Positions 24,457 through 33,286 are shown, numbered from the stretch's first letter. The stretch: 64,000 nucleotides of DNA from DATFQE01 sp963733845 (GCA_963733845.1 CAVTEM010000007.1:124001-188000); one strand, 5' to 3'. Notes: generated from the letters alone by a model not told the origin. Numbers and translations are program-made.

Positions 24457-25782
24457 GCCATCGGCACGCGACAGCGGATCGCGCCTGGCCGGGCGCTCTT
24501 CTGGACGGCCGGCGCCGGGGCGCTGCTCGTCCTCTTCCTCGCCGTGGGGTTGGCGCTCAGCCGTGCCCCGCTGCCGTTGCCGCTCGTCCTGGCGTTCGGC
24601 TTCGGGTTGCTCGGGACGCTCGCCCTCACGCTCGGGCGCTTCGACGCCGCGGTCGCCGTCGGCGTGCTGCTCCTCGCCGTCGTCCGCCTCGAGCCCGCTC
24701 CCCCGGACCTCGTCTTCGCGGTCGTCATCGCCGTCGCCCTGGTGACCGGGCGGTTCCACCTGGAGCGCGTGCCGCTGAGCGTCACGCTGCTCGTCAGCGC
24801 GTTCCTCGCCGTGAACCTGCTCGCCGCCACGGCTGCCACGGACGCGGCCCGGGCGGTCACGTTCTTCTCGATCACCTTCTACCTCGGCGTCTTCGCCATC
24901 TGGCTCGCCGCCTACGTGTGCTCGGTTCGCCGCGCGCGGCTCGTCCTGCTCGCCTACGTCGTGGCTGCGGCCGCCTCGGCCGCGGTCGCCTGTCTCGCGC
25001 TCGTCGTCCCGTTCCCCGGCGCCCACCTGCTGGTCGACGGCCCGCGGGCGCAGGCGCTGTTCAAGGATCCGAACGTCTTCGGGCCGTTCCTCGTGCCCGC
25101 GGCGCTGATGCTGATGGAGGAGACGGTCGCGCCGCGGCTCCTCCGCTTCCGCCTCGTCACGAAGCTCGCTCTGCTCTCCCTGCTGACCGTCGGCGTCGTG
25201 TTCTCCTTCTCGCGAGCCGCGTGGCTCAACCTCGTGCTCGGCATGGTCGTGCTCGTGGCGATCCTCGCGCTCCGTCGCGGAGGCGCCCGCCGCGTGCTGG
25301 CCCTGGTCGCGGCGGCGCTCATCGCCGGCGCGGCGCTCGTCGGCGTGCTCACCCTCACCTCGAGCACCTCCTTCCTGAGCGAGCGCGCCGCCCTCCAGGA
25401 TTACGACGCGCAGCGGTTCGGCGCCCAGGCCTCCGGGATCGAGCTCGCCGAGCAGCATCCCCTCGGCCTCGGCCCCGGCCAGTTCGAGCGGGTGTCCGAC
25501 CTCTCCGCACACAGCACGTACGTTCGGGCGATCGCCGAGGAGGGCATCGCGGGCGCCCTGCTGATCCTGGGCCTCGCCCTCCTGACCCTCGGCTTCGCCG
25601 CGCGGAACGTCGCGGCCGGCGTCGACACGTACGGGATCGGGTCGGCCGGGCTGATGGCCGCCTGGTGCGGCCTGCTCGCCAACAGCTTCTTCGTCGACAC
25701 GTTGCACTGGCGCCACCTCTGGCTCGTCGCGGCGTTGATCTGGGCCGGAACCGCGCTGCGTGAGGGCTACCCGGGCAGGTAG
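24442..25782 (+). CDS. O-antigen ligase/Wzy-type polymerase family membrane protein
   Basis: A 446-residue membrane protein with 10-12 predicted helices, e.g. FWTAGAGALLVLFLAVGLAL, AVAVGVLLLAVVRL, LVLLAYVVAAAASAAVACLA and GALLILGLALLTLGFA. The Wzy_C/O-antigen-ligase core is seen as VVFSFSRAAWLNLVLGMVVL and the large loop IELAEQHPLGLGPGQFERVS with DLSAHSTYVRAIAEEGI (the H-P-x-G-x-G-PGxF and H-S/N-xY motifs of the family). It either polymerises or ligates lipid-linked repeat units. GTG start at 24442. Its 3' end overlaps the convergent Wzz/kinase gene by 16 bases. Confidence 0.9.
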   Translation: MQVAHAIGTRQRIAPGRALFWTAGAGALLVLFLAVGLALSRAPLPLPLVLAFGFGLLGTLALTLGRFDAAVAVGVLLLAVVRLEPAPPDLVFAVVIAVALVTGRFHLERVPLSVTLLVSAFLAVNLLAATAATDAARAVTFFSITFYLGVFAIWLAAYVCSVRRARLVLLAYVVAAAASAAVACLALVVPFPGAHLLVDGPRAQALFKDPNVFGPFLVPAALMLMEETVAPRLLRFRLVTKLALLSLLTVGVVFSFSRAAWLNLVLGMVVLVAILALRRGGARRVLALVAAALIAGAALVGVLTLTSSTSFLSERAALQDYDAQRFGAQASGIELAEQHPLGLGPGQFERVSDLSAHSTYVRAIAEEGIAGALLILGLALLTLGFAARNVAAGVDTYGIGSAGLMAAWCGLLANSFFVDTLHWRHLWLVAALIWAGTALREGYPGR

Positions 25783-27279
25783 GTGTGAGCGGACCCTCGC
25801 GAACCGACGATCACCAGGCCGAGCGGCTCGATCTCGAGCCGATCGATGAGCTCGCGCAGGGCGAGCGCGGTCTGCGGCGTGTGCCGGTCCGGCCGGCAGA
25901 CGATCAGCACGCCGTCGACCCGCTGCGCCAGCACCTGGCTGTCGACCAGGCCCAGGAGCGGCGGCCCGTCGAGCAGGACGTAGTCGTACTCGGACTCCTT
26001 GATCTCGCCGAAGAAGCCGTCGAGTGCGTCGCTCGCGAGCAGCTGGGCCGGGTCGGGCGGGATCTGGCCGCTGGCGAGCACGTGCAGGTTTCCCGAGCCC
26101 GTGCGCGCCGCGCTGAGCTGGAAGATGCTGTCGCTGCCGCCGTTCCTCGCCCCCACGAGCACCTCGGACAGGCCGGGTGTCTGCTCGACGTCGAAGAGCT
26201 CGTGGAGCCGTGGCCACCGCATGTCCGCGGAGACGAGCCACGTGCGGTGCATCGCCTGCGACAGGACGAGGCCGAGCGCGGCCGTGACCTCGGTCTTGCC
26301 CTCGCCGTGGAGCGCGCTGGTCACCAGCACGGTGCGCTGGTGGGTCGCGGGCAGCCTGCGCCGGACGGCCGCCTGCAGCGTCTGGTACGCCTCGTACTCG
26401 GTGGCGCTGAGCGTCGTGGCCCGGTGGCCGATCGGCCGGCGGACGTGGGGCACCTCAGCCAGCACGGGCAGCTCGAGCCGCCGGCTCAGCTCCCTCGTTC
26501 CGCTGACCCGCGGCTTCAGCTGCGCTCGGGCCAGCACGACGAGCGCGGCGACGAAGAGGGCGGCGAAGAACGCGAACAGGGCGTTCCGCGCGGGGCGCGG
26601 GGAGAACGGCGCCTCCGGCGGCTGAGCCGCCTCGGCCAGCGAGAGCTCGGAGCGGAAGCCGGCCGCGTTGAGGTCGAGGTCGGTCAGCCGCTCGCGGAGC
26701 GCCACCCGCTCGTTCGCCGCCTGGATCCCTCGCCGGCCTTCGAGCTCCTGAAGCGCGCGCTCGATCGTCGCCCTCGCGCGCCGCAGGCGCTGCTCCTCGC
26801 CCCGACGCTGGCGCGTGAGGAAGGACGCGGCGATCGCGTTCGCGATCCGAGCCGCCCCCTGGGCTGTGTCGTCGGTGGCGACGATCGAGATGATGTCTGC
26901 GCGCGGGTCGACCGAGGACGAGAGCTTGCTCTCCAAGGTCGCGGCCGTCTCCCCGGGGACCATGCGCGCCGCGCGGCGCCTGGTCTGCCGCGTGGTCAGG
27001 AGCGTCTCGATCGTGGCCAGGCGGCGCTCGACGGAGTCGACACCCTGCTGCTCGAGCGGGTCGCTCGAGCTCTCGAGGACGATCTTCGCGGTCGCGCGGT
27101 ACGTCTCCGGGAGCAGCGTGGAGAGCGCGTAGACGGCCAGCGTCAGCGGCACGACGATCAGCGCGATCAGCAGCTTGCTACGGCGGAGCGCGTCGAAGTA
27201 CCGGCCCGTGTCGACGGGCTGGTCGGGAGGGAGCCCAGGTGCCGGGATAGCGCCCCAGTGCGTCGACGCGATCGACCAT
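25767..27279 (-). CDS. Wzz-type chain-length regulator fused to a tyrosine-kinase-like ATPase
   Basis: A ~500-residue polysaccharide co-polymerase with kinase domain. N-terminal Wzz part: YFDALRRSKLLIALIVVPLT (TM1), periplasmic coiled region (RARATIERALQELEGRRGIQ), then RNALFAFFAALFVAALVVLA (TM2). The cytoplasmic BY-kinase part follows: LVTSALHGEGKTEVTAALGL (Walker A), WLVSADMRWPRLHELFD (Walker A') and YDYVLLDGPPLLGLVDSQVL (Walker B). No C-terminal tyrosine cluster is visible. No normal start is in frame; ATG 27279 (MVDRVDALGRYPG) is one base out of frame, so an indel near 27250 is suspected. It controls chain length or export of the polymer. Confidence 0.85.
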
Positions 27280-28875
27280 CTGCCTGTAGCTACCGTCGCG
27301 CCGCTCCGTCGAACCCTCCTGGCGCTCGTCGCGGCCTTCGCGCTCGCGGGCTGCAGCTCCGAGACGACGACCTCGACGACCGCCGACCCGACTGCGGTGG
27401 GACGGCCGAACGTCGAGTTCCTCGGCCCCGAGCGCCTGACCCGGCCCGCCGAGCTCCGGGCGAGCGCGCGGGCGGTCGGAAAAAGCCGCGTGGTGGCGGT
27501 CACCTTCTTCCTCGGCCGGCGTCCGCTCGGCACGGACACGACCCGGCCGTTCGGGCTCGACGTCGAGCCCGCGCTGCTCCCGCGGGGCACGCACACGCTG
27601 CGCGTCGAGGCCGTGGACAACCTCGGGCGCCGCTCCTTCACCCGGCCGAGCGACGTCACGATCGAGCCGTCCGGCTCGAAGATCCTCGCCGCGGCACCCG
27701 GAGCGTCCTTCGCGCGTGCTCGGAACGCACTCGAGCGCGGCGGGGTGACGGTGCGCCTCGCCCCCGGTCGCTACGACGTCGACGAGCTCATGCTACGCAG
27801 CGGAACGCGCCTCGTCGGCTCGGGGCCCCGGACCGTCCTGCGCGCACGTCCAGGGCGGCGGTACTGGGCCCTGCTCGTCGCGAAGGGCCAGCACATCCGC
27901 GTCTCCGACCTCACCTTGGACGGCGGAGGCGCGGTGCCGAAAGACGACGACGGCGGCATCGGGGTCGCGATCTTCGACGGCTCGAGCGACGTCCGGCTGC
28001 AGCGCCTGCACTTCACCCGGGTCCGCACCGACGCGGTCAACACCTGGGGCGCACACTCGGAGGTCTCGATTCAGGACTCCCGGCTCGACGGGGGCGGCAC
28101 GGCGGAGGCAGGTGTCGTCGCGCTCGGCTCGGACGAGTCGCGGGACACGAGCGCGATCCGAAACCGGGTCCGCGGCTTCACATCGTTCGGGATCCTGCTC
28201 CAGCAGCAGGAGCATGGGCGCCCGGCGGCCGACCTCCACGGCCTCGTGCTCGACAACGTCGTCAGCGACATCCGCGATCCCGCACGGGACGGCTGCTGGA
28301 CGGCGGCGAAGTACAGGACGCCTGGCTGCGGGACGGACGAAGGAGGGATCTGGACGGGCGGAGTGGAGGCCGCCGTGATCGGCAACGTCGTCCGCCGCGC
28401 CAGGTGGGACGGAATCGAGACCGTCGGCTCCTCGACCCGCACGACGATCGTCGACAACGAGATCTACCGCACCCGGACGGGCATCTACCTCGAGCACTCG
28501 ACCAACAGCTCGCTGATCGCACGCAACCTGATCGTCGACGCCCTGACCGGGATCAACGTGGAGTGGCGGCACGAGGGCGGCGGGTCCAGCAGGAACACGT
28601 TCGCCGACAACCGCATCGTCCGCGCCGAGACCGGGATCTTCGTGGACGTCGGCGGCGACCATCACCGCATCCTCAGGAACGTCTTCGTACGCGGGGGCGG
28701 CCCGGCGATCGTGCTCCAGGGCTCGTCGCACAACCTCGTGCGCCGAAACCGCTCGTGCGGCGGGCGCGGGGAGCCGCTGATCGAGTTCTCGGAGGCCCGG
28801 TTCGACGACGGCAGCCGGGCCGTGCCCCGAAACAATCGCGTTCACGCGAACGCGCACAGGCCCTCGCCGTGCTGA
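27208..28875 (+). CDS. Lipoprotein with right-handed parallel beta-helix (polysaccharide lyase/epimerase-like fold)
   Basis: Lipoprotein signal LLALVAAFALAGC with the lipobox Cys at about 27352, then a Ser/Thr spacer and an Ig-like domain (VGRPNVEFLGPERLTRPAEL, RTHTLRVEAVDNLGRR-type strands). The C-terminal ~370 residues form a parallel beta-helix (PbH1 repeats): HIRVSDLTLDGGG, NTWGAHSEVSIQDSRLDGGG, IETVGSSTRTTIVDNEIYRT, IYLEHSTNSSLIARNLIV and IFVDVGGDHHRILRNVFVRG. Such proteins bind, epimerise or cleave polysaccharides outside the cell. GTG 27208 is the only in-frame start candidate and would place ~37 residues before the signal helix, so the true start is probably obscured. Its stop overlaps the flippase start. 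Confidence 0.78.
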   Translation: MSTGWSGGSPGAGIAPQCVDAIDHLPVATVAPLRRTLLALVAAFALAGCSSETTTSTTADPTAVGRPNVEFLGPERLTRPAELRASARAVGKSRVVAVTFFLGRRPLGTDTTRPFGLDVEPALLPRGTHTLRVEAVDNLGRRSFTRPSDVTIEPSGSKILAAAPGASFARARNALERGGVTVRLAPGRYDVDELMLRSGTRLVGSGPRTVLRARPGRRYWALLVAKGQHIRVSDLTLDGGGAVPKDDDGGIGVAIFDGSSDVRLQRLHFTRVRTDAVNTWGAHSEVSIQDSRLDGGGTAEAGVVALGSDESRDTSAIRNRVRGFTSFGILLQQQEHGRPAADLHGLVLDNVVSDIRDPARDGCWTAAKYRTPGCGTDEGGIWTGGVEAAVIGNVVRRARWDGIETVGSSTRTTIVDNEIYRTRTGIYLEHSTNSSLIARNLIVDALTGINVEWRHEGGGSSRNTFADNRIVRAETGIFVDVGGDHHRILRNVFVRGGGPAIVLQGSSHNLVRRNRSCGGRGEPLIEFSEARFDDGSRAVPRNNRVHANAHRPSPC

Positions 28876-30203
28876 GCGCGCGCCCGCGGGCCGACCCGGA
28901 TCCGGTCGCGGGCGGGTCGGCACTGCTCTTCTGGTCGAAGCTCGCGGGCAACGCGGGCTTCTTCGTCGCGGTGCTGATCCTGGCGCGGCAGCTCGGCCCC
29001 ACAGGCCGGGGCACGATCGCGTTCATCACGGTCACGGCGCTGGTGGCGGCGCGCCTGGCCGGCCTCGGCATGCAGGAGGCGACGTCTGTCTTCGTCGCCC
29101 GCCGGCCCGAAGCCCGCAGCGCACTGCTCGCCAACGTCGTCGCGTTCATGACCGTGAGCGCTCTGCTCGCGGGTGGGATCGCCTGCGCGATCCTCGTCGC
29201 CCTCGGGGACGACCGGCCCGCCGGCCTCACTGCCGCGGAGGTCGCCACGATCGCCGCGGCGACAGTCGTCTCGGCCCTGGGCGACGCGGGCCACTGCTTC
29301 GTGCTCGGGTGCGGCCGCTTCCGCCGCGTGGCCGTGGTCACGGCGACCGCCTCCTGGGTCTACCCGGTGTTCCTCCTGGCCCTCGTGAGCACCGTGGGCC
29401 TGACGGTCGTCGCGGCCGCGCTGGCGTGGACGGCAGCCGAGAGCCTCCGCGCGCTCGCCTACCTCAGCCAGGCGCTCAGGGACGCGGCGCCCGGCCGCCC
29501 GAGCGGCCGCCTGCTCAGGGAGGCCGTCCACTTCGGGATCCGCGCGTGGGTCGGCAGCCTGGCTCGCTTCCTGAACTTCCGCGTCGACCAGCTCCTGCTC
29601 GGGATCCTGGCCTCCGAAGCCGCGCTCGGCATCTACGCCGTCGCGGTCAACGCGTCGGAGGTGCTGCTCTACCTGCCGGCGGCGACCGCGACCGCGCTGC
29701 TGCCGCTCGCCGCCCGGGTGGAAGGGGAGCTACGTGCCGACCAGGCATTGCGCGCCTTCCGCGGCGTGGCCCTCGTCACGGGCGGCGCGGCACTCGTCGC
29801 CGCGGTCGTCGGCCCGATCCTCCTCCCGCTTGCCTTCGGCGCGCCGTTCGAGGCTTCCGTCACGCCGTTCCTGTTGCTGCTTCCCGGGGCGCTCGGCTTC
29901 GCCGCGATCGCGGTCTTCTCGAACGCGCTCATGGCGGCGTCGTCACCCGGGCTCTCCTCGTTCGGGGCCATCGTCGCGCTGGTCGTCGGCGTCACGCTCG
30001 ACCTGGTGCTGATCCCCTCGTACGGCGCCTCGGGCGCAGCGGGCGCGTCGAGCGCGGCCTTCCTCGCGGGCGGAGGCGTGGCGCTCCTCGTCTTCCGCCG
30101 GCGGGCACCGTTCGCGTGGGCCGCGCTCGTGCGGCCGCGCCGGGAGGACCTGGGCATGTTCCGCGCCCTTGCGCGCCCGCTCGGCGCCGCCCGCTCCTCT
30201 TAG
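28869..30203 (+). CDS. Wzx/MATE-type polysaccharide flippase
   Basis: A 444-residue membrane protein with about 12-14 helices. GTG 28869 overlaps the previous stop by seven bases. N-terminus: GGSALLFWSKLAGNAGFFVA, ILARQLGPTGRGTIAFITV (the LGPxGRG signature of PST/Wzx flippases), FRVDQLLLGILASEAALGIY (the conserved VDQLLLG...LGxYA motif), AATATALLPLAARVEGE. Later FAIAVFSNALMAASSPGLSS-like strands end in a basic tail. It moves lipid-linked repeat units across the membrane. It completes a Wzx/Wzy-type set with the priming transferase, GT4 and ligase/polymerase genes. Confidence 0.88.
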   Translation: MLSARPRADPDPVAGGSALLFWSKLAGNAGFFVAVLILARQLGPTGRGTIAFITVTALVAARLAGLGMQEATSVFVARRPEARSALLANVVAFMTVSALLAGGIACAILVALGDDRPAGLTAAEVATIAAATVVSALGDAGHCFVLGCGRFRRVAVVTATASWVYPVFLLALVSTVGLTVVAAALAWTAAESLRALAYLSQALRDAAPGRPSGRLLREAVHFGIRAWVGSLARFLNFRVDQLLLGILASEAALGIYAVAVNASEVLLYLPAATATALLPLAARVEGELRADQALRAFRGVALVTGGAALVAAVVGPILLPLAFGAPFEASVTPFLLLLPGALGFAAIAVFSNALMAASSPGLSSFGAIVALVVGVTLDLVLIPSYGASGAAGASSAAFLAGGGVALLVFRRRAPFAWAALVRPRREDLGMFRALARPLGAARSS

Positions 30204-31264
30204 ACGGACCCGACTCGCCTGAGCAGCGCTTCACCGCCCGGCAGGCGCCACGCGGCCACCAGACCAGCCCCCGCTGCGCGACCGCGCGAGGTCGCGCCGA
30301 CGACGACGGTCTCCAGCCGCGGATCCCGCGTCGGGAAGCGGTACTTGTAGGCCTCCTCGCCGCCGAGGAAGCGATACTCGGACGCGCCCTCCTCCAGCGC
30401 GCGGCGGATGGTCTCCACCTCGAGGACGAACCCGAGTGACTCCTTCTCCCAGGCCGGGTCGCGGCCGCCCTGGTAGGCGAAGTGCGCGTTTCCGAACCGG
30501 AAGCCGAAATCCACGGCAACAGCCTGCTCGTCGACCTCCAGCACCACCAGCCGTAGCCAGCCGCGCTCGAGCGCCAGCGCCGCGAACTCGCGCTGGAAAG
30601 GCTCGTACTCGCGGCAGAAGTGGCACCCCTGATGCTTGCCGAAGCGGGCTCGGTGGAGACGAAAGACGGAGTCGAGGTCGGCCTCGAGCGTCGTTTCGTC
30701 GGTCGAGCGGAAGCGCAGGTCGTGGTCGCGCTCCAGGCGGTTTCGCGAGTGCCGGATCGTCTTGCGCAGCCGCACGCTCGCCCCGGCGAGGAGCCCCTCC
30801 CAGGACCGGTCGCCGAGCTCGAGGATGGGGTAGCCGGTGGTGCGCAGCACCCGGCCTCCAAGCGCCTGCGCCCAGTGCCGATCGCCGGCGACCCAGTCCG
30901 CGACGAAGACGTCGTGCCTCGTCGTCGCCAGCGCCGCGCGCAGCGCCCTCGCGGCAGTCGCGGGGTCGTCGTCCTCGCAGATCGGGCCCAGGAGGTCCCC
31001 GTGTCCGTGCCCGAGCAGTCGCAGCACGCGCAGAGGCCGCTCCGACCAGACGAACAGCGGGACGATCGCCTCGACGCGGTCGCCGCTTCTGTAGACGGCG
31101 AGGCGCAGCTCGCGCCCGCGGCCGTAGTGCCTCCACCACAGCTCGTTCCACTCGAGCGTCGCGAAGATGTTCGTAGCGTCCTCGGTCAGCCGCGCCCAGT
31201 GCTCGCGGAGGGGCTCGATCCGGTCGACCACTTCGGCGGCCGGACGGCCGCGTTGCGCAAGCAC
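30200..31264 (-). CDS. GNAT/FemAB-like acyltransferase (BioF2-like), EPS locus copy 3
   Basis: A 354-residue protein of the acetyltransferase_6 type. GTG 31264 gives VLAQRGRPAAEVVDRIEPLR. Motifs: FATLEWNELWWRHYGRGREL, VRLRKTIRHSRNRLERDHDL, VFRLHRARFGKHQGC, VAVDFGFRFGNAHFAYQGGR and FLGGEEAYKYRFPTRDPRLE. It is more distant from copies 1 and 2 but shares the W-x(4)-WWRHYG block, the G(G/A)xExYK-like block and the overall layout. Its stop shares TTAG with the flippase stop. Likely a third modification enzyme for the same polymer, by context. Confidence 0.82.
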   Translation of the reverse strand: MLAQRGRPAAEVVDRIEPLREHWARLTEDATNIFATLEWNELWWRHYGRGRELRLAVYRSGDRVEAIVPLFVWSERPLRVLRLLGHGHGDLLGPICEDDDPATAARALRAALATTRHDVFVADWVAGDRHWAQALGGRVLRTTGYPILELGDRSWEGLLAGASVRLRKTIRHSRNRLERDHDLRFRSTDETTLEADLDSVFRLHRARFGKHQGCHFCREYEPFQREFAALALERGWLRLVVLEVDEQAVAVDFGFRFGNAHFAYQGGRDPAWEKESLGFVLEVETIRRALEEGASEYRFLGGEEAYKYRFPTRDPRLETVVVGATSRGRAAGAGLVAAWRLPGGEALLRRVGSV

Positions 31265-31272
31265 GGGCCCGT

Positions 31273-31974
31273 CTACTGCCAGGCGGCGATCAGCACGACG
31301 ATTGCGACGATCCCGGCAAGCGCCACGATCACGAGGTTGGCGATCAGCGCAGCCGTGATCATGTTCGTACGGCGAACACGCTTGCGCTGCGCTGTATGTG
31401 ATTCGGTCGTGAGGCCCTCCGCGCCGGGCGCCTGCTGCAAGGGCGACGCGGGCGTAAGGTCGGCGGCATGTGAGGCGTTCGACGTGCCACGCCAGACGAT
31501 GGCACCGGCAAGGACGTCGGTGATGAACTGGTTGAGGCTGATGCCCTCCTGCTCGGAGACACGCGTCAGCTCGGCGTGCAGCGTCTTCGGCATCCGCAGC
31601 AGAAGCCGGCCGCTGTGACTGGCTGCCGACCTAGGCTCGGGGACGTCCCGCCCTTCCTCCAGTGCGACTCCGATCCACTTCGCCATCGCCGCCTCGATCC
31701 CGTCCAGCGCCTCGTCGGACGTCTTGCCGTGGCTCGTGCACCCGGGCAGCTCCTCCACGGACGCGGTCCACGGCTTCGCCTTGTCCTCGGCGTCCCGGAC
31801 GAGGACGAGGTGGTACGCAAGTCGGGTGTAGTCCTCGACCGCGCTGGGAGCCTGCTTCCGGACGCCGGCCAAGCCGTTTTCCTCCGCAGTCGATTGACGA
31901 AGCGTATCCGGCATTGTAGGGGCCCCTTGAGCAGGCTGCGGGGCATCTTGAGCAGGCTGCGAAGCGGGTGTCAC
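31273..31974 (-). CDS. HicB-like protein with C-terminal transmembrane anchor
   Basis: A 233-residue protein. Residues ~45-110 form a HicB-type partial RNase H fold (YTRLAYHLVLVRDAEDKAKP, EELPGCTSHGKTSDEALDGI, AMAKWIGVALEEGRDVPEP). Residues ~120-160 form a ribbon-helix-helix (GRLLLRMPKTLHAELTRVSE, GISLNQFITDVLAGAI). After a linker, the last 30 residues are a transmembrane helix (ITAALIANLVIVALAGIVAI). HicB antitoxins are normally soluble and paired with HicA; no HicA gene is visible here. GTG 31974 overlaps the SigF-like stop (GTGA); MPDTLRQS is an alternative start. A membrane-tethered DNA-binding or sigma-modulating role is inference. Confidence 0.78.
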   Translation of the reverse strand: MTPASQPAQDAPQPAQGAPTMPDTLRQSTAEENGLAGVRKQAPSAVEDYTRLAYHLVLVRDAEDKAKPWTASVEELPGCTSHGKTSDEALDGIEAAMAKWIGVALEEGRDVPEPRSAASHSGRLLLRMPKTLHAELTRVSEQEGISLNQFITDVLAGAIVWRGTSNASHAADLTPASPLQQAPGAEGLTTESHTAQRKRVRRTNMITAALIANLVIVALAGIVAIVVLIAAWQ

Positions 31975-32645
31975 GCCGCGGTTTGACCGATTTCGTCACG
32001 CAGCTTCGCCAGCGCGCGCCGGGTCAGGCGGGAGACGTGGATCTGCGAGATCCCGACCTGGTCGGCGATCCGCGCCTGGCTCAGCCCCTCGAAGTAGGCC
32101 AGGCGCAGGAGCAGGCGCTCGCGCTCGTCGAGAACGTGGAAGCCTCGCCGGAGCAGGATGCGGTCCTCCCCCAGCTCATAGCCATGCTCCACCGTGCTGT
32201 CACGGTCGAACTCGCCGTTCGTGCCGTCCACGACCTCCGCGACGCGAGTCCGCAAGGCCGGGTCATCCTCCTGTAGCCGGCGCGGCACGCGAATCGGCCA
32301 CGCTCGGTCACGGAGGTGACGTTTGATCTCCCCGTCGATGGTGGGGATCGCGTACGTCGCCAGGTCGACGCCGCGGTCGAGCTGGAAGCGGTCGATCGCC
32401 TTGATCAACCCGATCGAGCCCACCTGGACGAGATCCTCGAGCTGCTCGCCCTGGCCGAGGTGCTTGCGAGCGAGGCGACGGACGAGCGGCAGGTACTGCT
32501 GGATCAGACGGGCCCGCGCGCCGAGGTCGCCGTGGCGGTGGTAGTCCCGCAGTAACCGGCGGACGGCTGCGTGGCGCCACGGCGCCGTTCGGGCGGTTCT
32601 GGTCGCCGGCCTCGATGCCGGGTGTGTTGCGGCAGTGACAGACAT
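31971..32645 (-). CDS. SigB/SigF-type sigma factor lacking region 3
   Basis: A 224-residue group-3 sigma factor. ATG 32645 is preceded by GGGGGAACC. Region 2: RLIQQYLPLVRRLARKHLGQ, GEQLEDLVQVGSIGLIKAID, VDLATYAIPTIDGEIKRHLR and WPIRVPRRLQE. Region 4: FHVLDERERLLLRLAYFEGL, SQARIADQVGISQIHVSRLT. Between them, where family members carry ~50 residues of region 3 (the P-T-V-E-I-A helix bundle), there is only DDPALRTRVAEVVDGTNGEF. The frame is clean, so this seems a genuine shorter variant or an in-frame deletion. No anti-sigma kinase is adjacent. It is coupled to the HicB-like gene. Confidence 0.85.
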   Translation of the reverse strand: MSVTAATHPASRPATRTARTAPWRHAAVRRLLRDYHRHGDLGARARLIQQYLPLVRRLARKHLGQGEQLEDLVQVGSIGLIKAIDRFQLDRGVDLATYAIPTIDGEIKRHLRDRAWPIRVPRRLQEDDPALRTRVAEVVDGTNGEFDRDSTVEHGYELGEDRILLRRGFHVLDERERLLLRLAYFEGLSQARIADQVGISQIHVSRLTRRALAKLRDEIGQTAA

Positions 32646-32788
32646 TGGTTCCCCCAGGACGTGAACTGCTCTCCCGTCCTCGACCATAGCGTCCCGATTC
32701 GCAAAATTCAACCGGGTAATGACGACTCAACAATCTCTCAAGGTGGGATATCAGAATTATCGATCTCATCTTCATCATCACGAACACG

Positions 32789-33214
32789 GTGCTGCGGCTC
32801 TCGCTGGTCGCGGTTTTGTCCGCGGCCGCGGCGCTTCCTGGGGACGTGCCCGTTGCCCGAGTGGCAGCGAAAGGCATAGATTTGGCTCCATTACTGGTGA
32901 TACCGCCGCAGTATCATCTTCGGACGGCGGTGGTATCACCCGGTCGATTTGCCGCAGTATCACGTCATATCGAAGGATCAATCGGCGATCCAGCGACACC
33001 GCAAGGGAAGGCGCTTTACCAGCTGGATACCGCTTTGCACTCTCCGCTGATTCTGTCGGTAGAAATCGCCGGAGCGCAGTATCAGCGCGCATCGGTCGCA
33101 TCGGACCGCCGGCTGATGCTTCGAGTCGGGCTCGGACTCGGGGCCGTCTACCTCGTCTTCGTCGGCGCGTGGATCTGGGCGACCCGATTCAGATCGCGAC
33201 GGCCCGGCCATTGA
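32789..33214 (+). CDS. Hypothetical membrane protein in a lower-GC patch
   Basis: A 141-residue product from GTG 32789 (in frame the preceding codons LIFIITNT are also hydrophobic, so the start may lie further upstream). An N-terminal hydrophobic segment (LRLSLVAVLSAAAALPG) acts as signal or anchor, a central soluble part follows (PPQYHLRTAVVSPGRFAAVS, YQLDTALHSPLILSVEIAGA), then a C-terminal helix MLRVGLGLGAVYLVFVGAWI with a basic end. Codon use is less GC-biased than the neighbours (many TAT, ATA, GTA, TCA), hinting at a different origin. No family recognised. Confidence 0.5.
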   Translation: MLRLSLVAVLSAAAALPGDVPVARVAAKGIDLAPLLVIPPQYHLRTAVVSPGRFAAVSRHIEGSIGDPATPQGKALYQLDTALHSPLILSVEIAGAQYQRASVASDRRLMLRVGLGLGAVYLVFVGAWIWATRFRSRRPGH

Positions 33215-33254
33215 CAGGCCAGCCATTGACACGGCGGGCGAAGTAGACTAGACA
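33207..33254 (+). promoter_or_regulatory. Probable promoter with a direct repeat, upstream of Pro-rich protein
   Basis: GCCATTGACA occurs twice 15 bases apart (33207-33216 and 33222-33231), giving two TTGACA hexamers. From the second, 17 bases lead to TAGACA (33249-33254) as a weak -10. The next gene's ATG (33287) has GGGGGAGG five bases upstream. The repeat is observed; promoter use is inferred. Confidence 0.45.
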
Positions 33255-33286
33255 CAGGAGTTGGGAGAAGAGCCGGGGGAGGCTCC

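Noticed and set aside
25785..30203. Very long plus-strand open frame (1,472 codons)
   Set aside because: Its first two-thirds run antisense to the Wzz/kinase gene and out of frame with the beta-helix gene, giving low-complexity Arg/Pro/Ala translation. Only the flippase part from 28869 is real.
31273..31974. HicAB toxin-antitoxin system
   Set aside because: Only a HicB-like product is present; no HicA-sized double-stranded-RNA-binding ORF lies on either side, and the partner gene is a sigma factor.
32896..32940. Inverted repeat as riboswitch or terminator
   Set aside because: It lies inside a plausible coding frame, not in a leader or between genes, and has no T-run.
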